Assembly: GCF_008693185.1 (NCBI RefSeq)
Contig: NZ_VXKN01000011.1
Coordinates: forward strand, 62,001-126,000
Origin: Acinetobacter qingfengensis
GTDB lineage: Bacteria; Pseudomonadota; Gammaproteobacteria; Pseudomonadales; Moraxellaceae
Reading direction: 5' to 3'
DNA length: 64,000 nt
Shown here: positions 1 through 9,195 of the stretch, piece by piece
Layout of the letters: every line of letters starts with the position of its first letter
How positions within the stretch are numbered: position 1 is the stretch's first letter
Notes under the pieces: model-generated
The model's input: the letters and a program-made list of their open reading frames with translations, nothing else
Database searches by the model: none
Told to the model about the DNA's origin: nothing
Translations under genes and position numbers: made by a program

Positions 1-136
1 TGTCCCACATTAAAACCCACATAGAATTGTGGATTTGACTTTACTATATCAAATGCTATCGTACAAGTATTTATTTAAGTTATTGAAAATAAATATTTTA
101 AAATATTGCATAAGATGCCATAGGATCTATGTTATA

Positions 137-154
137 CGGACACCGCTTCCGCCA
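137..154 (+). other. tRNA-like 3' end, possible attachment-site remnant
   Basis: The stretch CGGACACCGCTTCCGCCA ends like a mature tRNA (acceptor strand, discriminator G, CCA) and is followed at once by a hairpin terminator, as a tRNA gene would be. No tRNA body can be folded upstream. Integrating elements often duplicate a tRNA 3' end, and the next 3 kb contains broken phage-like and defence-like genes, so an att remnant is a reasonable inference. The sequence alone does not prove it. Confidence 0.3.
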
Positions 155-168
155 AATATCAATGACTT

Positions 169-198
169 AGCCCTGACATTCTCAGGGCTTTGTTGTTT
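169..198 (+). terminator. Rho-independent terminator
   Basis: AGCCCTGA and TCAGGGCT form a perfect 8-bp stem with a 5-base loop (CATTC), followed by a T-rich tail (TTGTTGTTT). It lies directly after the tRNA-like 3' end. Confidence 0.7.
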
Positions 199-306
199 CT
201 AGGGTTATGCAACGTAAGCCTGTAGTAAGCGAAAGATAAATACTAAACTTATATAAATTGTTAAAATCAAAACAAATTAAATCATTAATAACGGAATAAC
301 TAACTT

Positions 307-1054
307 ATGACACCATTTTCAATCGAGTTAGCAATTGAGAACATTGTAGATAGAAATTCTAAAGAAAATTTTCTAGAAGTGTACAAGTGCTATGAAGCTG
401 GGTGCTATAGAGCTGCTGTTGGCTTACTGTGGTCTGTAGTTGTAACAGATATAGTTTCAAAATTGCAAAAGGTTGAAATCGATTTTAATGATTCCACAGC
501 CCATAAAATTTTAGCCGAAATAAAAACTAAACAACAAAAACGAGAAAAAGGAAGTGATTTAGCAGTCTATTGTTAAAGATGTATGTGAGCGAATGAAATT
601 TTTTGACCAAGATACATATGAAAATCTTCTACATTTACAAAAGAAACGTCATTTATGTAGCCATCCTTTGATTCAAGAAAATGATAATAAACTTTATACC
701 CCGACTCCTGAAGAAACAAAATCTTTTTTACGACATGCCCTTGAAGATGTTCTGACAGTTCCAGCTAGCTTTTCAAGGCACGCTTTGACCGATTCTATTT
801 TGGGGGAGATATCTAAATTAAGAGAAGCAGAGCATACCTTAGAAACCTTTAAAATAATTATTCGCCAAAGATATCTTAAACATTTACCAAATGAAATTTT
901 ACCAGTTTTATTAAAAGATCTATGGAAATTTGTTTTTGTTAAAGATGATGAAGATATTGATGCTAATAGAGTATTTAATGCGGAATTTCTTTTTCAAGTT
1001 ATTGAAAGTAAAAAGAAAGATGCAAGGAGATATTTAAGGATGAAGACTATGTAA
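307..1054 (+). pseudogene. Frameshifted HEPN-like protein gene
   Basis: Two reading frames (307-576, 89 codons; 593-1054, 153 codons) read as one protein broken by a frameshift between about 560 and 576. The upstream frame ends at TAA 574-576. The downstream frame is open back to about 563, where it reads QSIVKDVCERM just before the ATG at 593. The second part contains KKRHLCSHPL, an R-x4-H motif like that of HEPN domains, which are often RNases in toxin-antitoxin or abortive-infection systems. The first part is helical, as HEPN domains are. No partner antitoxin is seen. Disrupted status is read from the sequence; the HEPN assignment is a motif-based inference. A sequencing error or programmed frameshift is the alternative. 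Confidence 0.5.
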
Positions 1055-1119
1055 ATAATATAAATCAAAACGATAAAATACTTTTTATATTTGTTATGTT
1101 GCTTTCTTGATTTGAATTT

Positions 1120-1360
1120 ATGTATGAGTTACTTGATGCGGGTGGAAAAGCTATCTTAGAAACGTACTTATCTAGAAAAGAAAAAATGAAAGTATTTTGT
1201 CCTTTCTTATCTGCTAATATTTTAGAGCACTTAAAGATCTATATTCCTTTGGCTGACAAAAGAGATTTCAAGTATTTTAAAGCTAGCAGATAAGCATATG
1301 ATTAGAAGGGAAGCTCTAGAAATGGGGTTGAATGAATACATTGCTTGTCCAACATATAAT
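1120..1360 (+). pseudogene. Degenerate coding fragment, unknown family
   Basis: A 57-codon frame (1120-1293, starting MYELLDAGGKAILETYL) looks coding. It appears to continue after a one-base shift near 1283 as LADKHMIRREALEMGLNEY. The similarity to phage-type sequence on the opposite strand begins at about 1365, so the fragment seems cut there. It could be a further piece of the gene at 307-1054 or of a different lost gene. The family is not recognised. Confidence 0.3.
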
Positions 1361-1900
1361 GGATTTGCTTTTACCAACTGTTTTTTCCACTTCTTTAAAT
1401 ACTAAGTCACCACGTTCACCCAGTAACGCTGCTGCATTCTTCATCACTTTTAAACTCTTAGCTAAAGCAGGGTTTTGAATTTCGTGAAGTTGGCGTGTGT
1501 AATGTTGGACTTCAATGTCGATTAAATCCTATAGATATGACGGAGCACCTAAAATAGCTTGAAGTGTCTGTAAGTCTTTTCTCTGCTGTGCTTCTGCAAT
1601 AAATGTATGACGTTTATTGTCATTCATATTCTTAACATGTGAACGAATCTCTTTAGCCACAGGGTCATTAGCACCTGCTGTCAAAGGTGTAGTTAGTTCT
1701 TTTTCAATATGTGCAATGCTTTTACTTAGGTTTGCATTTGCAGAATCAATAGATTTAGTAATTTTAAGAAGCTTCTTATTTGCAAAATCATCAGTTTGAA
1801 TTAATTGAACTGCTTCATTCCAAACTGGATTTCGCTTATGCGAGGAGAAATAGAGGGAGGTAGCTCCCTTTATTTTGTTGTTGTAGCGTACATCGTACAT
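1316..1900 (-). pseudogene. Phage-type hypothetical gene with in-frame amber stop
   Basis: A 123-codon frame starts at 1900 and ends at TAG (1529-1531). The same frame stays open beyond the stop for another 70 codons, to a stop at 1316. The continuation reads DLIDIEVQHYTRQLHEIQ and so on, and has the same charged helical character. One CAG-to-TAG change would explain the break. The product is helical and Gln/Lys-rich with no signal peptide, similar in feel to minor prophage structural proteins, but I do not recognise a specific family. The last 15 or so codons run into unrelated DNA, so the original 3' end may be lost. A decayed prophage fragment is the likeliest reading. Confidence 0.4.
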
Positions 1901-2014
1901 GGGAAAGCTGTTTATTTCGTATAAGAGATTTTTATATTAAATGGATCAATTTCTAAGGATTTTAATATCTATAGAAATCACTTATTATTCATTTTTAAAA
2001 TGAAATTTCCCATT

Positions 2015-2326
2015 ATGAAAAAAACAATATTGTTCTCGATATTATTATTAACTACTTCCTTTGCACATGCGGAGAACAATGAACAATGTGATGGAGTTGC
2101 ATATGCAGCAGACACATTGATGACTTTTCATCAAATGGGTTGCGACGTAGAAAAAGCTAAAAGTATTTATAGTAATATTTTTAAAGAAGAAGGTGAAATT
2201 TTCAATCAGATAGTAGATGAAGTAAAAAAATCACCTACCTATACTAAAGAGGAGGAAGCAGAAAAAGCGATAGAAGATTTTAAAAATAAATGGAAAAAAT
2301 ATTGCATAGAAAACAATATAAAATGA
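2015..2326 (+). CDS. Small exported protein of unknown function
   Basis: The protein has a typical Sec signal peptide: MKK, then a hydrophobic run, then a likely cut after SFAHA. The mature part is about 85 residues, highly charged and helical, with three cysteines (EQC, MGC, KYC near the C-terminus). A start at 2000 would add MKFPI before MKK; the internal ATG at 2015 gives the better signal peptide. It stands alone between a phage-like remnant and decayed genes. No family is recognised. A small periplasmic protein, perhaps disulfide-bonded, is as far as the sequence goes. Confidence 0.5.
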   Translation: MKKTILFSILLLTTSFAHAENNEQCDGVAYAADTLMTFHQMGCDVEKAKSIYSNIFKEEGEIFNQIVDEVKKSPTYTKEEEAEKAIEDFKNKWKKYCIENNIK

Positions 2327-2519
2327 TTCGTAATTGGCTTGATTATCTGTAAATATTTTATAAAATTAATCAATAATTTATGTGAAGTACATCATAAAAA
2401 TGATGTGCGTGAACATGACGATTATGAATAAGATTATTTATCTTAATAATTCAATTCATATAACTGAAATATATGTATGAGACTTTGGAAGCTATATTTT
2501 TATCTTCATTATTAATTAC

Positions 2520-2900
2520 ATGAAAGCTTTAAAAAATTTACTATTACAAGCCTAAGCACAATAACCTTAGCTCAACCAACATTAGTAAAAACTTAATCAG
2601 GGACAAAAATTGAGGAGTACAAATTAAATAATGGATTCAGAATTTTACTTGTCCCAACCATAACACGAATCAAGTTTATGTGAATACAATTTCTTTTACT
2701 GGTTCATTGAATGATCATCCTCAAGGAAAAAGTGGATTATCTAAGGCAATAAAAGTTTTGTGCAAACTCTACTGCTTCTTTTATCGCTATTTCATGCATT
2801 TGGTAAAATGTCAAGGATAATGTTTGTGGGATGCCGCAGGTTATCAATATTTGAATGTCTGCTACAATGTTGACAGTATTAGTTATTATCATTCTACGAT
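2520..2900 (+). pseudogene. Decayed 5' part of an M16 (pitrilysin-type) peptidase gene
   Basis: Read across frames, the DNA gives a signal-peptide-like start (MKALKNLLLQ, then STITLAQP after a shift near 2550), an in-frame TAA at 2594-2596, EEYKLNNGFRILLVP, and after another shift NQVYVNTISFTGSLND and QGKSGL. These pieces match the N-terminal strand region of exported M16 zinc peptidases, where a GLAHLLEHL-type HxxEH motif should follow. Here that motif is absent and reading is lost. At least two frameshifts and one stop make it non-functional. The 3' part is replaced by a transporter remnant. The family call is based on remembered M16 sequences. Confidence 0.5.
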
Positions 2901-2904
2901 GATT

Positions 2905-3180
2905 GAACTGGTAAATGAAAATACACCTGAAGCTAAGCGTAAATAGTATAAGATTTTTCTTCAATTAGTTTTACCCATTGGTTTTATTTCTGCGGTAGGT
3001 TCATCTTTGGTATTAGGTGTTTTCTGATTACATGAAGAGTTTTTGCCATGAGGTTGGAGAACTTGCTTTATTGCAAGTGCGTATATCCATTTAAAACTAA
3101 ATAAATTTCCAACATTTCAAAATATATTGGATAAGCAAATTGTATCTATAAGGCATTTTTTAAAAATATAATATAAAACA
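2905..3180 (+). pseudogene. Decayed internal fragment of an MHS-family transporter gene
   Basis: This stretch aligns at DNA level with about 9625-9910 inside the intact MHS transporter at 9196-10497. Shared blocks include GGTTTTATTT, TTATTGCAAGTGC and TTGGATAAGCAAA in the same order and spacing. Translated, NENTPEAKR, LPIGFIS and FPTFQNILDKQ correspond to TENAPKGKR, APIGFIF and SPAFQNVLDKQ of the intact protein. In-frame stops and indels show that it is dead. It is a partial, diverged paralogue in the same orientation, about 6.7 kb upstream. Confidence 0.7.
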
Positions 3181-3408
3181 TATAATTAAGGATGTTCTAG
3201 AGTATATATTTCTATAGCTTTGCTACTTTTTGGATAGGGCCTTAATTTTTATTATATAAAAAATCGTTTCCTTACCAGAACATTTGGTCGTTATCTTTTT
3301 GTACTTTGATCTTGCTTTAGAAAAATTAAAGATATGGTACTGAATATAAAAATTTATGTTTTTAAAAAAAATAGCTATAACTTTTTTTATTTACGGAATG
3401 AACTTTAA

Positions 3409-6400
3409 ATGCCTAAATTCTCTCTGGAAAGCAGCACAATTCAGGAAATTCCTGAAAATCAGCGCCATGGTAATGCACGTGATTTGTTTACGATTTGGTT
3501 TGGTTCTAACATCATGTTATTGACCATGTTTACTGGATCATTAGCTGTAACTGTATTTAATCTTACTTTTTTATCAGCATTATTTGCATTGATATTAGGC
3601 AATCTTATTGGTGCAATTTTTGTTGCGCTACATTCTGCACAAGGTCCTCAGTTAGCTGTACCACAAATGATTCAGACACGCGGTCAGTTTGGTTCATATG
3701 GAGCTTTGTTGGTTGTTGGTGTTGTTGTAATCATGTATTTAGGCTTTTATGCATCTAATCTTGTGGTAGGGGGAGATGCATTACATAGCATTTATAATCC
3801 TATTTCCAGAACACAAGGGATTAGTATTATTGCTATTGCTAGTGTCATTGCTGTTATTTTTGGTTATAAACTGATTCATAAATATACACAAATTTTAAGT
3901 GTAATCTCTGGTTTGATGCTAGTTGCTGCATTTTTGAGTGTTTTTAGTTCAAAGTATATTCCAAGCAACTTTTTTCAACTCGGTAATTTTTCGACTATCG
4001 GCTTTATGGGTACATTATCAATTGCTGCATTGTGGCAATTGGCCTATGCACCTTACGTTTCCGATTACTCCCGTTATCTGCCTAAGGGAACTGGCTCAAA
4101 AACTGCATTCTGGTCAAGTTATTGGGGATGCGCGTTAGGTTCATTAATTTCAATGATTTTGGGGATGTCAGTATCTCGTGCTTATAACGGCAATTTCATT
4201 GAGGGTTTGATTCATCTAACCGGTGCTGGAGCGTTTAGCACAGCATTAATTATTGTATTCTCCTTGGGTATTGCTGCAACAAATGCTATGAATTTGTATT
4301 GTGGCACTTTATCAACAATTACTATTTTCCAAACTATTTTTCATCGTTGGTCACCTCGTGTGATTGGTCGAAGCATAGTAGCCTTGTGTCTGTTTAGTGT
4401 GGCGCTGTACTTGTCGATCTCAAGTTCTGAAGACTTTGTAAACAGCTATGTTAACTTTATCCTTTTATTAATGTGTGTGTTGATTCCCTGGACAGCAATT
4501 AATTTAGTCGACTATTATTTTATTCATCATGCAAACTATGACGTTGGGTCTTTCTTTAAAAAAGATGGGGGGATTTATGGCTATTTTAATTGGCCCGCAT
4601 TGATTTGTTATGTGATAGGTATTTTGATTCAGATTCCATTTTTATCAACACCACTCTATGTCGGTAAATTTGCTAAAATGTTGGGAGAAGTGGATATTTC
4701 TTGGGTTGTTGGACTGCTAGTTGTTAGTCCTTTGTATTATGTTGTTGCGATGTTATACAAACGTACATTGCCCGAAATTCAAAATACGAATTTGCAGCAA
4801 AAACAATTTGACTATGTGATTGTAGGTGCAGGATCGGCCGGAAGCGTAATTGCAAATCGTCTAAGTGAAAACCCGGCAGTAAGTGTTTGTTTAATTGAAG
4901 CGGGTTCAGCCGATAATTCACCCCGTATTCATATTCCATCAGGCACAATCACGCTATACAAAAGTCATAAATATAGCTGGAATTATTTTTCTGTACCACA
5001 AAAACGTTTAAATAATCGACAAATTCACACACCGCGTGGCAAGATGGTTGGTGGTTCAAGTTCGATGAACAGCATGTTGTATATTCGTGGTAATGCCTCT
5101 GATTATGACAATTGGAAAGCGAAAGGCTGTACAGGTTGGGGATGGAACGATGTCTTACCATTTTTCAAAAAATCTGAAAAAAATTTACTTAAGCAAAGTG
5201 CTTTATTCCACGGTTTTGAAGGAGAACTATGCGTAGATCAGCCAAAAGATCCAAATCCACTATCTTATGTATTTATTAAAGCAGCATCACATCTGCATCT
5301 TAAAGAAAACAAAGATTTTAATGCAACATCTAGTGAGGGCGTCGGTATTTATGATGTAACCCAACAAGAGGGTAAACGTTTATCAAGTTTTAAAGCATTT
5401 GTACAACCAATTCTAAATCGTCCGAATCTAACAGTAGTGACTGACTGTGAAGTTGATCAAATCAACCATCAGCAAGGTCAAGTAGAATCAGTCAGTGTAA
5501 AACGCCAAGGTGAAATATTTGATCTAAAAATTAATAAAGAGTTAATTCTATCTGCAGGTGCATTTGTTTCACCAATGCTATTAATGAAGTCTGGTATTGG
5601 CCCAAAACAACAACTTGAAGAAGCCGGTATTACATGTAAAGTAGATTTGGCTGGTGTAGGGCAAAATTTACAAGAACATATAGATGGATTAGTTACTGTT
5701 AGAACCAATTATACAAAAACACTTGGTTTCTCTATGGCTGCTTTAGTATCGATTTTGCCTGCACCATTTAAGTATGTGATGAAACGTAAAGGTTGGATGA
5801 CTACCAACTATGTAGAGGCAGGAGGTTTTGCTAAAACACCATTGGCAACTGATCGACCAGACGTGCAATTTCACTTCGTACCTGGATATCGTAGTCACCG
5901 TGGTCGGTTGTTTGAATGGGGACATGGTTATGCGATACATACTTGTGTATTAAGACCAAAAAGTATTGGTGAAGTCAGGATCAATGCAAAAAAGCAAATG
6001 GAAATAGATTATAATTTCTTTGAAAAAGAAGAAGATATGAAAGTATTGATTGAAGGTGTTAAACTAGCTCAAAATATTTTAAAGCAAAAAGAATTTGAAG
6101 TATTTAACGGTAAAGAAATTCTGCCTGGGCCTCATGTAAAGACTAATGCAGATTATGAGAAATATGTACGTGAATCTGCGGCAACAGTATTCCACCCAAT
6201 TGGTACATGTAAAATGGGTACAGATGCCATGAGTGTAGTTGATCCTCAACTTAAAGTTTATGGGTTTAGAAACTTACGCGTTGCTGATGCTTCAATTATG
6301 CCTGATCTGATTTCAGGAAATACCAATGCACCATGTATTATGATTGGCGAGCGTGCAGCTGATTTTATCACTTGTGATTCTTGGTCTAAGAATAATCATG

Positions 6401-6411
6401 CGATTGAATAA
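3409..6411 (+). CDS. Fusion of NCS1-type permease and GMC-family FAD-dependent alcohol dehydrogenase
   Basis: One uninterrupted 1000-codon frame. Residues about 1-450 form a roughly 12-helix membrane protein resembling the NCS1 (purine/cytosine/allantoin) permeases, with FGSNIMLLTMFTGSLAV and a YVSDYSRYLP segment. After a linker of about 15 residues, residues 467-1000 are a full GMC oxidoreductase. It has the FAD dinucleotide motif G473-x-G475-xx-G478, the signature PRGKMVGGSSSMN, and the catalytic pair H929 (FHPIGT) and N973 (GNTNAP). These are 44 residues apart, as in choline oxidase (H466/N510). NCS1 C-termini are cytoplasmic, so the enzyme would be tethered inside the cell at the import pore. 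The aldehyde dehydrogenase gene follows after a terminator-like hairpin. The substrate is unknown; an imported N-containing or heterocyclic alcohol is an inference. Confidence 0.85.
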   Translation: MPKFSLESSTIQEIPENQRHGNARDLFTIWFGSNIMLLTMFTGSLAVTVFNLTFLSALFALILGNLIGAIFVALHSAQGPQLAVPQMIQTRGQFGSYGALLVVGVVVIMYLGFYASNLVVGGDALHSIYNPISRTQGISIIAIASVIAVIFGYKLIHKYTQILSVISGLMLVAAFLSVFSSKYIPSNFFQLGNFSTIGFMGTLSIAALWQLAYAPYVSDYSRYLPKGTGSKTAFWSSYWGCALGSLISMILGMSVSRAYNGNFIEGLIHLTGAGAFSTALIIVFSLGIAATNAMNLYCGTLSTITIFQTIFHRWSPRVIGRSIVALCLFSVALYLSISSSEDFVNSYVNFILLLMCVLIPWTAINLVDYYFIHHANYDVGSFFKKDGGIYGYFNWPALICYVIGILIQIPFLSTPLYVGKFAKMLGEVDISWVVGLLVVSPLYYVVAMLYKRTLPEIQNTNLQQKQFDYVIVGAGSAGSVIANRLSENPAVSVCLIEAGSADNSPRIHIPSGTITLYKSHKYSWNYFSVPQKRLNNRQIHTPRGKMVGGSSSMNSMLYIRGNASDYDNWKAKGCTGWGWNDVLPFFKKSEKNLLKQSALFHGFEGELCVDQPKDPNPLSYVFIKAASHLHLKENKDFNATSSEGVGIYDVTQQEGKRLSSFKAFVQPILNRPNLTVVTDCEVDQINHQQGQVESVSVKRQGEIFDLKINKELILSAGAFVSPMLLMKSGIGPKQQLEEAGITCKVDLAGVGQNLQEHIDGLVTVRTNYTKTLGFSMAALVSILPAPFKYVMKRKGWMTTNYVEAGGFAKTPLATDRPDVQFHFVPGYRSHRGRLFEWGHGYAIHTCVLRPKSIGEVRINAKKQMEIDYNFFEKEEDMKVLIEGVKLAQNILKQKEFEVFNGKEILPGPHVKTNADYEKYVRESAATVFHPIGTCKMGTDAMSVVDPQLKVYGFRNLRVADASIMPDLISGNTNAPCIMIGERAADFITCDSWSKNNHAIE

Positions 6412-6434
6412 TATTGATTTGTTATAAAACATCT

Positions 6435-6475
6435 AAAACATAATGTTTAGCCATACTAGGCATTATGTTTTTGCT
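6435..6475 (+). terminator. Rho-independent terminator after the fusion gene
   Basis: AAAACATAATG and CATTATGTTTT form an 11-bp stem around a 15-base loop, followed by TTGCTTAATT. It ends the fusion gene's transcription unit, at least in part, before the aldehyde dehydrogenase gene. Confidence 0.6.
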
Positions 6476-6607
6476 TAATTAAAATTCTAATTATTCGATT
6501 GATCATCTAGATTCACTTTTTCAAAACTTAAAGCTTGTATAAAACGAATTCACAAATTTGTCTAAACATAATATTTTCAATATCAGAAATAATTTTAAGG
6601 TAATTTT

Positions 6608-8101
6608 ATGAAAACTAAGCAAGATTGGTTGGATCAACTGGCGCAACTTACTTTACCTACGATGGCATTTATAGCTGGTCAATATACTTCAACTAAAACC
6701 AGTTATGCAGTTATTAACCCTGCTACAAATAAGCTTCTAGTAGATATGTCTGCCTGTGATCAAGAAGATGTTGACCGTGCCGTGCAATATGCAAAGGCAA
6801 CATTCGAAAGTGGTATTTGGTCGAAATTGTCACCTCGTGAGCGTAAAGACAAGTTAAAAAAACTGGCGTTTTTAGTACGTGAATATGCCAATGAGCTTGC
6901 TCTACTTGAAACGATAAACGTTGGTAAACCAATTACTGAGTCATTGAATGTTGATATTCTAGGTGCAGCTTTTTGCTTTGAATGGTACGCAGAAAGTTTG
7001 GATAAGATCTATGATGAAGTTGCCCCTACTGCGTTAGATCAACTTGCAATTATTAGTCGTGAAGCGATTGGTGTAGTGGCTGCGGTTGTTCCTTGGAATT
7101 TTCCAATGGATTTAGCCAGTTGGAAGCTTGCTCCTGCGTTAGCAACAGGCAATAGTGTAATTTTAAAACCTGCTGAACAATCTCCATTTACGGCATTAAA
7201 ACTTGCCGAATTAGCACAGCTTGCAGGTATTCCTGATGGCGTTTTGCAAGTAGTTACAGGTTTAGGTCATATTACTGGTCAGGCTTTAGGACGGCATATA
7301 GATGTTGACTGCTTAGTGTTTACGGGATCAACAGAAACAGCTAAAAAGTTTCTGAGTTACTCAGCCGAGTCTAATATGAAACCAGTATGGCCAGAAACAG
7401 GTGGTAAAAGTGCCAACATTATTTTTGCAGGTGCAAATATTGATGTTGCTGTTGATAAAGCTGTGTTTGGTGCATTTTATAATCAGGGAGAAGTTTGTTC
7501 AGCGAACTCTCGTATTCTAATTCAACAAAGTATTTATGATGAATTTTTGAGTAAATTCGTTCAGGCGACCGAGCAATTACGTATAGGCGACCCACTTGAT
7601 CCTGAAACAACCATGGGATGTTTGATTGATGTTCAGCATACCAATAATGTTCTCGCTACGATTGCAAAAGCCAAGGTAGAAGGTGCAGTTCAAGTAAATG
7701 TGGAATGTAAAATATTAATAAGGGATTTAGATAATTTTAACTTCGTGAAACCAACGATTTTAACTAATGTGACACCAGCACAGGAAATTTTCTATCAAGA
7801 AATATTTGGACCTGTGGTGACATTGACAACGTTTGAATCTGAACAACAAGCTATTGATCTAGCAAATGATTCAATTTATGGTTTAGCAGCATCGATTTGG
7901 ACAAATGATATGCAACAAGCTATTCGCTTGTCTAAACTTCTCAGAGTAGGGACTGTGTCTGTAAATACGGTTGATGCGCTAGATATTTGTACTCCTTTCG
8001 GTGGATATAAGCAATCTGGTTATGGACGTGACCTATCCTTACATGCGCTAGATAAATTTACACAATTAAAAACCACCTGGCTTAATTTAAAAACACATTA
8101 A
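6608..8101 (+). CDS. NAD(P)-dependent aldehyde dehydrogenase, PuuC-like
   Basis: 497 residues, the usual length for this superfamily. The general base E263 (PETGGKS) and catalytic C297 (GEVCSAN) are 34 residues apart, as in ALDH2. Other motifs are VPWNFP, the GNSVILKPAEQSP cofactor segment, FTGSTETAKK, EIFGPV and the C-terminal FGGYKQSGYGRD. Overall it reads most like PuuC (gamma-glutamyl-aminobutyraldehyde dehydrogenase) and betaine aldehyde dehydrogenases. The start at 6608 is preceded by TAAGG at a suitable distance. Placed after the permease-GMC fusion, it probably oxidises the aldehyde made by the GMC domain to the acid. The actual aldehyde cannot be told from the sequence. Confidence 0.9.
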   Translation: MKTKQDWLDQLAQLTLPTMAFIAGQYTSTKTSYAVINPATNKLLVDMSACDQEDVDRAVQYAKATFESGIWSKLSPRERKDKLKKLAFLVREYANELALLETINVGKPITESLNVDILGAAFCFEWYAESLDKIYDEVAPTALDQLAIISREAIGVVAAVVPWNFPMDLASWKLAPALATGNSVILKPAEQSPFTALKLAELAQLAGIPDGVLQVVTGLGHITGQALGRHIDVDCLVFTGSTETAKKFLSYSAESNMKPVWPETGGKSANIIFAGANIDVAVDKAVFGAFYNQGEVCSANSRILIQQSIYDEFLSKFVQATEQLRIGDPLDPETTMGCLIDVQHTNNVLATIAKAKVEGAVQVNVECKILIRDLDNFNFVKPTILTNVTPAQEIFYQEIFGPVVTLTTFESEQQAIDLANDSIYGLAASIWTNDMQQAIRLSKLLRVGTVSVNTVDALDICTPFGGYKQSGYGRDLSLHALDKFTQLKTTWLNLKTH

Positions 8102-9195
8102 AGATTAGCAGTATATTTTTCACTTGGTACTTTAAATTTTGGTTAAAAAATCTCGTTTTTTTACCATACATAAATTTAAAAATCATTTCCTAAAAGAGCA
8201 TTGGTAGTTCAAACAATCAAGTCAAATATTCAAGTTCATAGCTAGATAAGAGGTGTATGTTGTTCCTGCTAATCTGAAGAAATGGATATCAAAGAGACGT
8301 TGGAATTTTTTATGACCACTGTAGTACAAGAAGTGAAGGGCATTAGAAATTATGACATATCAGACCGATACCAGCTTCAAACATTATCTTGCCACTTCTG
8401 AGGCTGGTTCAAATGTCTATGTCTAGTTGTGATATTGAATTATGTTGATTTATGGCATCGGATAGCCATGCCACAAACTCTAGGATATTGCTTAGCTTAA
8501 TGAACTGAGAGAAGTAAACAAAAGAATCCATATTTTAAGCTAATTATAGTGCCTAACTATAGGATTAAATTATTCTGCAAAGTGCAGTCTAAAAATTAAT
8601 GGATTTTTAATTAATAAGTTAAATCCATTAATTACGTTTTTGTGACCAGTTGCTATGTAAGGGACATACGTAGACAGAAAGGAATTTTGACACGTGCAAT
8701 CGAACCATGAAACCATTTTACATCTTCTGCTGTTTCATCGATTTGATTTGAAGTTGAATCAAATTAATCTTTTCAGTAAAAAAATATAAATAGCCCTGAA
8801 CTTAAGCCAAACTATATAAAAACAATTTTTTTACATTCTTAAAGGTGAATTTTTTTCATGCTTTATTGAGGAAAGATCGTTTTTATTCATGTTGTGATTA
8901 GAGTATAAATTACTACATATTGAAATGTTATAGAATTTAACTTTTGCTTCTCAATCAAGTCAAATGTTTTTCTGATGTTCATAAGCATTACTCTAAAGGT
9001 ATATTGCTTGAAAATCCGAAACCTTAAAAATCATTTTGTATGATTGACTACGCTTAAAATTGTTAGAAGAATTGAGGTAAGTTTTTAATATATTTCGGTA
9101 TTTGGTATCGAAACCGCTATCATTTTTGTATATGAACAAGAATGTATATGGATTTATATGCCTTATCATCTTTCTTTAAAATATGATGGTCTCTC
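8102..9195 (+). other. Gene-poor spacer with no intact gene
   Basis: About 1.1 kb between two same-strand genes. Only short frames are present: one of 38 codons at 8283-8399 (starting MDIKETLEFF), and on the minus strand about 35 open codons near 8647-8764 reading DETAEDVKWFHGSIARV. The latter looks like the tail of a former gene. An 8-bp inverted repeat (ATTTGATT/AATCAAAT) lies at 8741-8764. Nothing was recognised; decay of a former gene is likely. Confidence 0.4.

Noticed and set aside
1617-1799. 60-codon plus-strand frame
   Set aside because: It is antisense to the more protein-like phage-type frame and has no ribosome site.
2737-2964. 75-codon minus-strand frame
   Set aside because: It lies over the decayed M16 and transporter remnants of the plus strand, has no ribosome site, and has no recognisable protein character.
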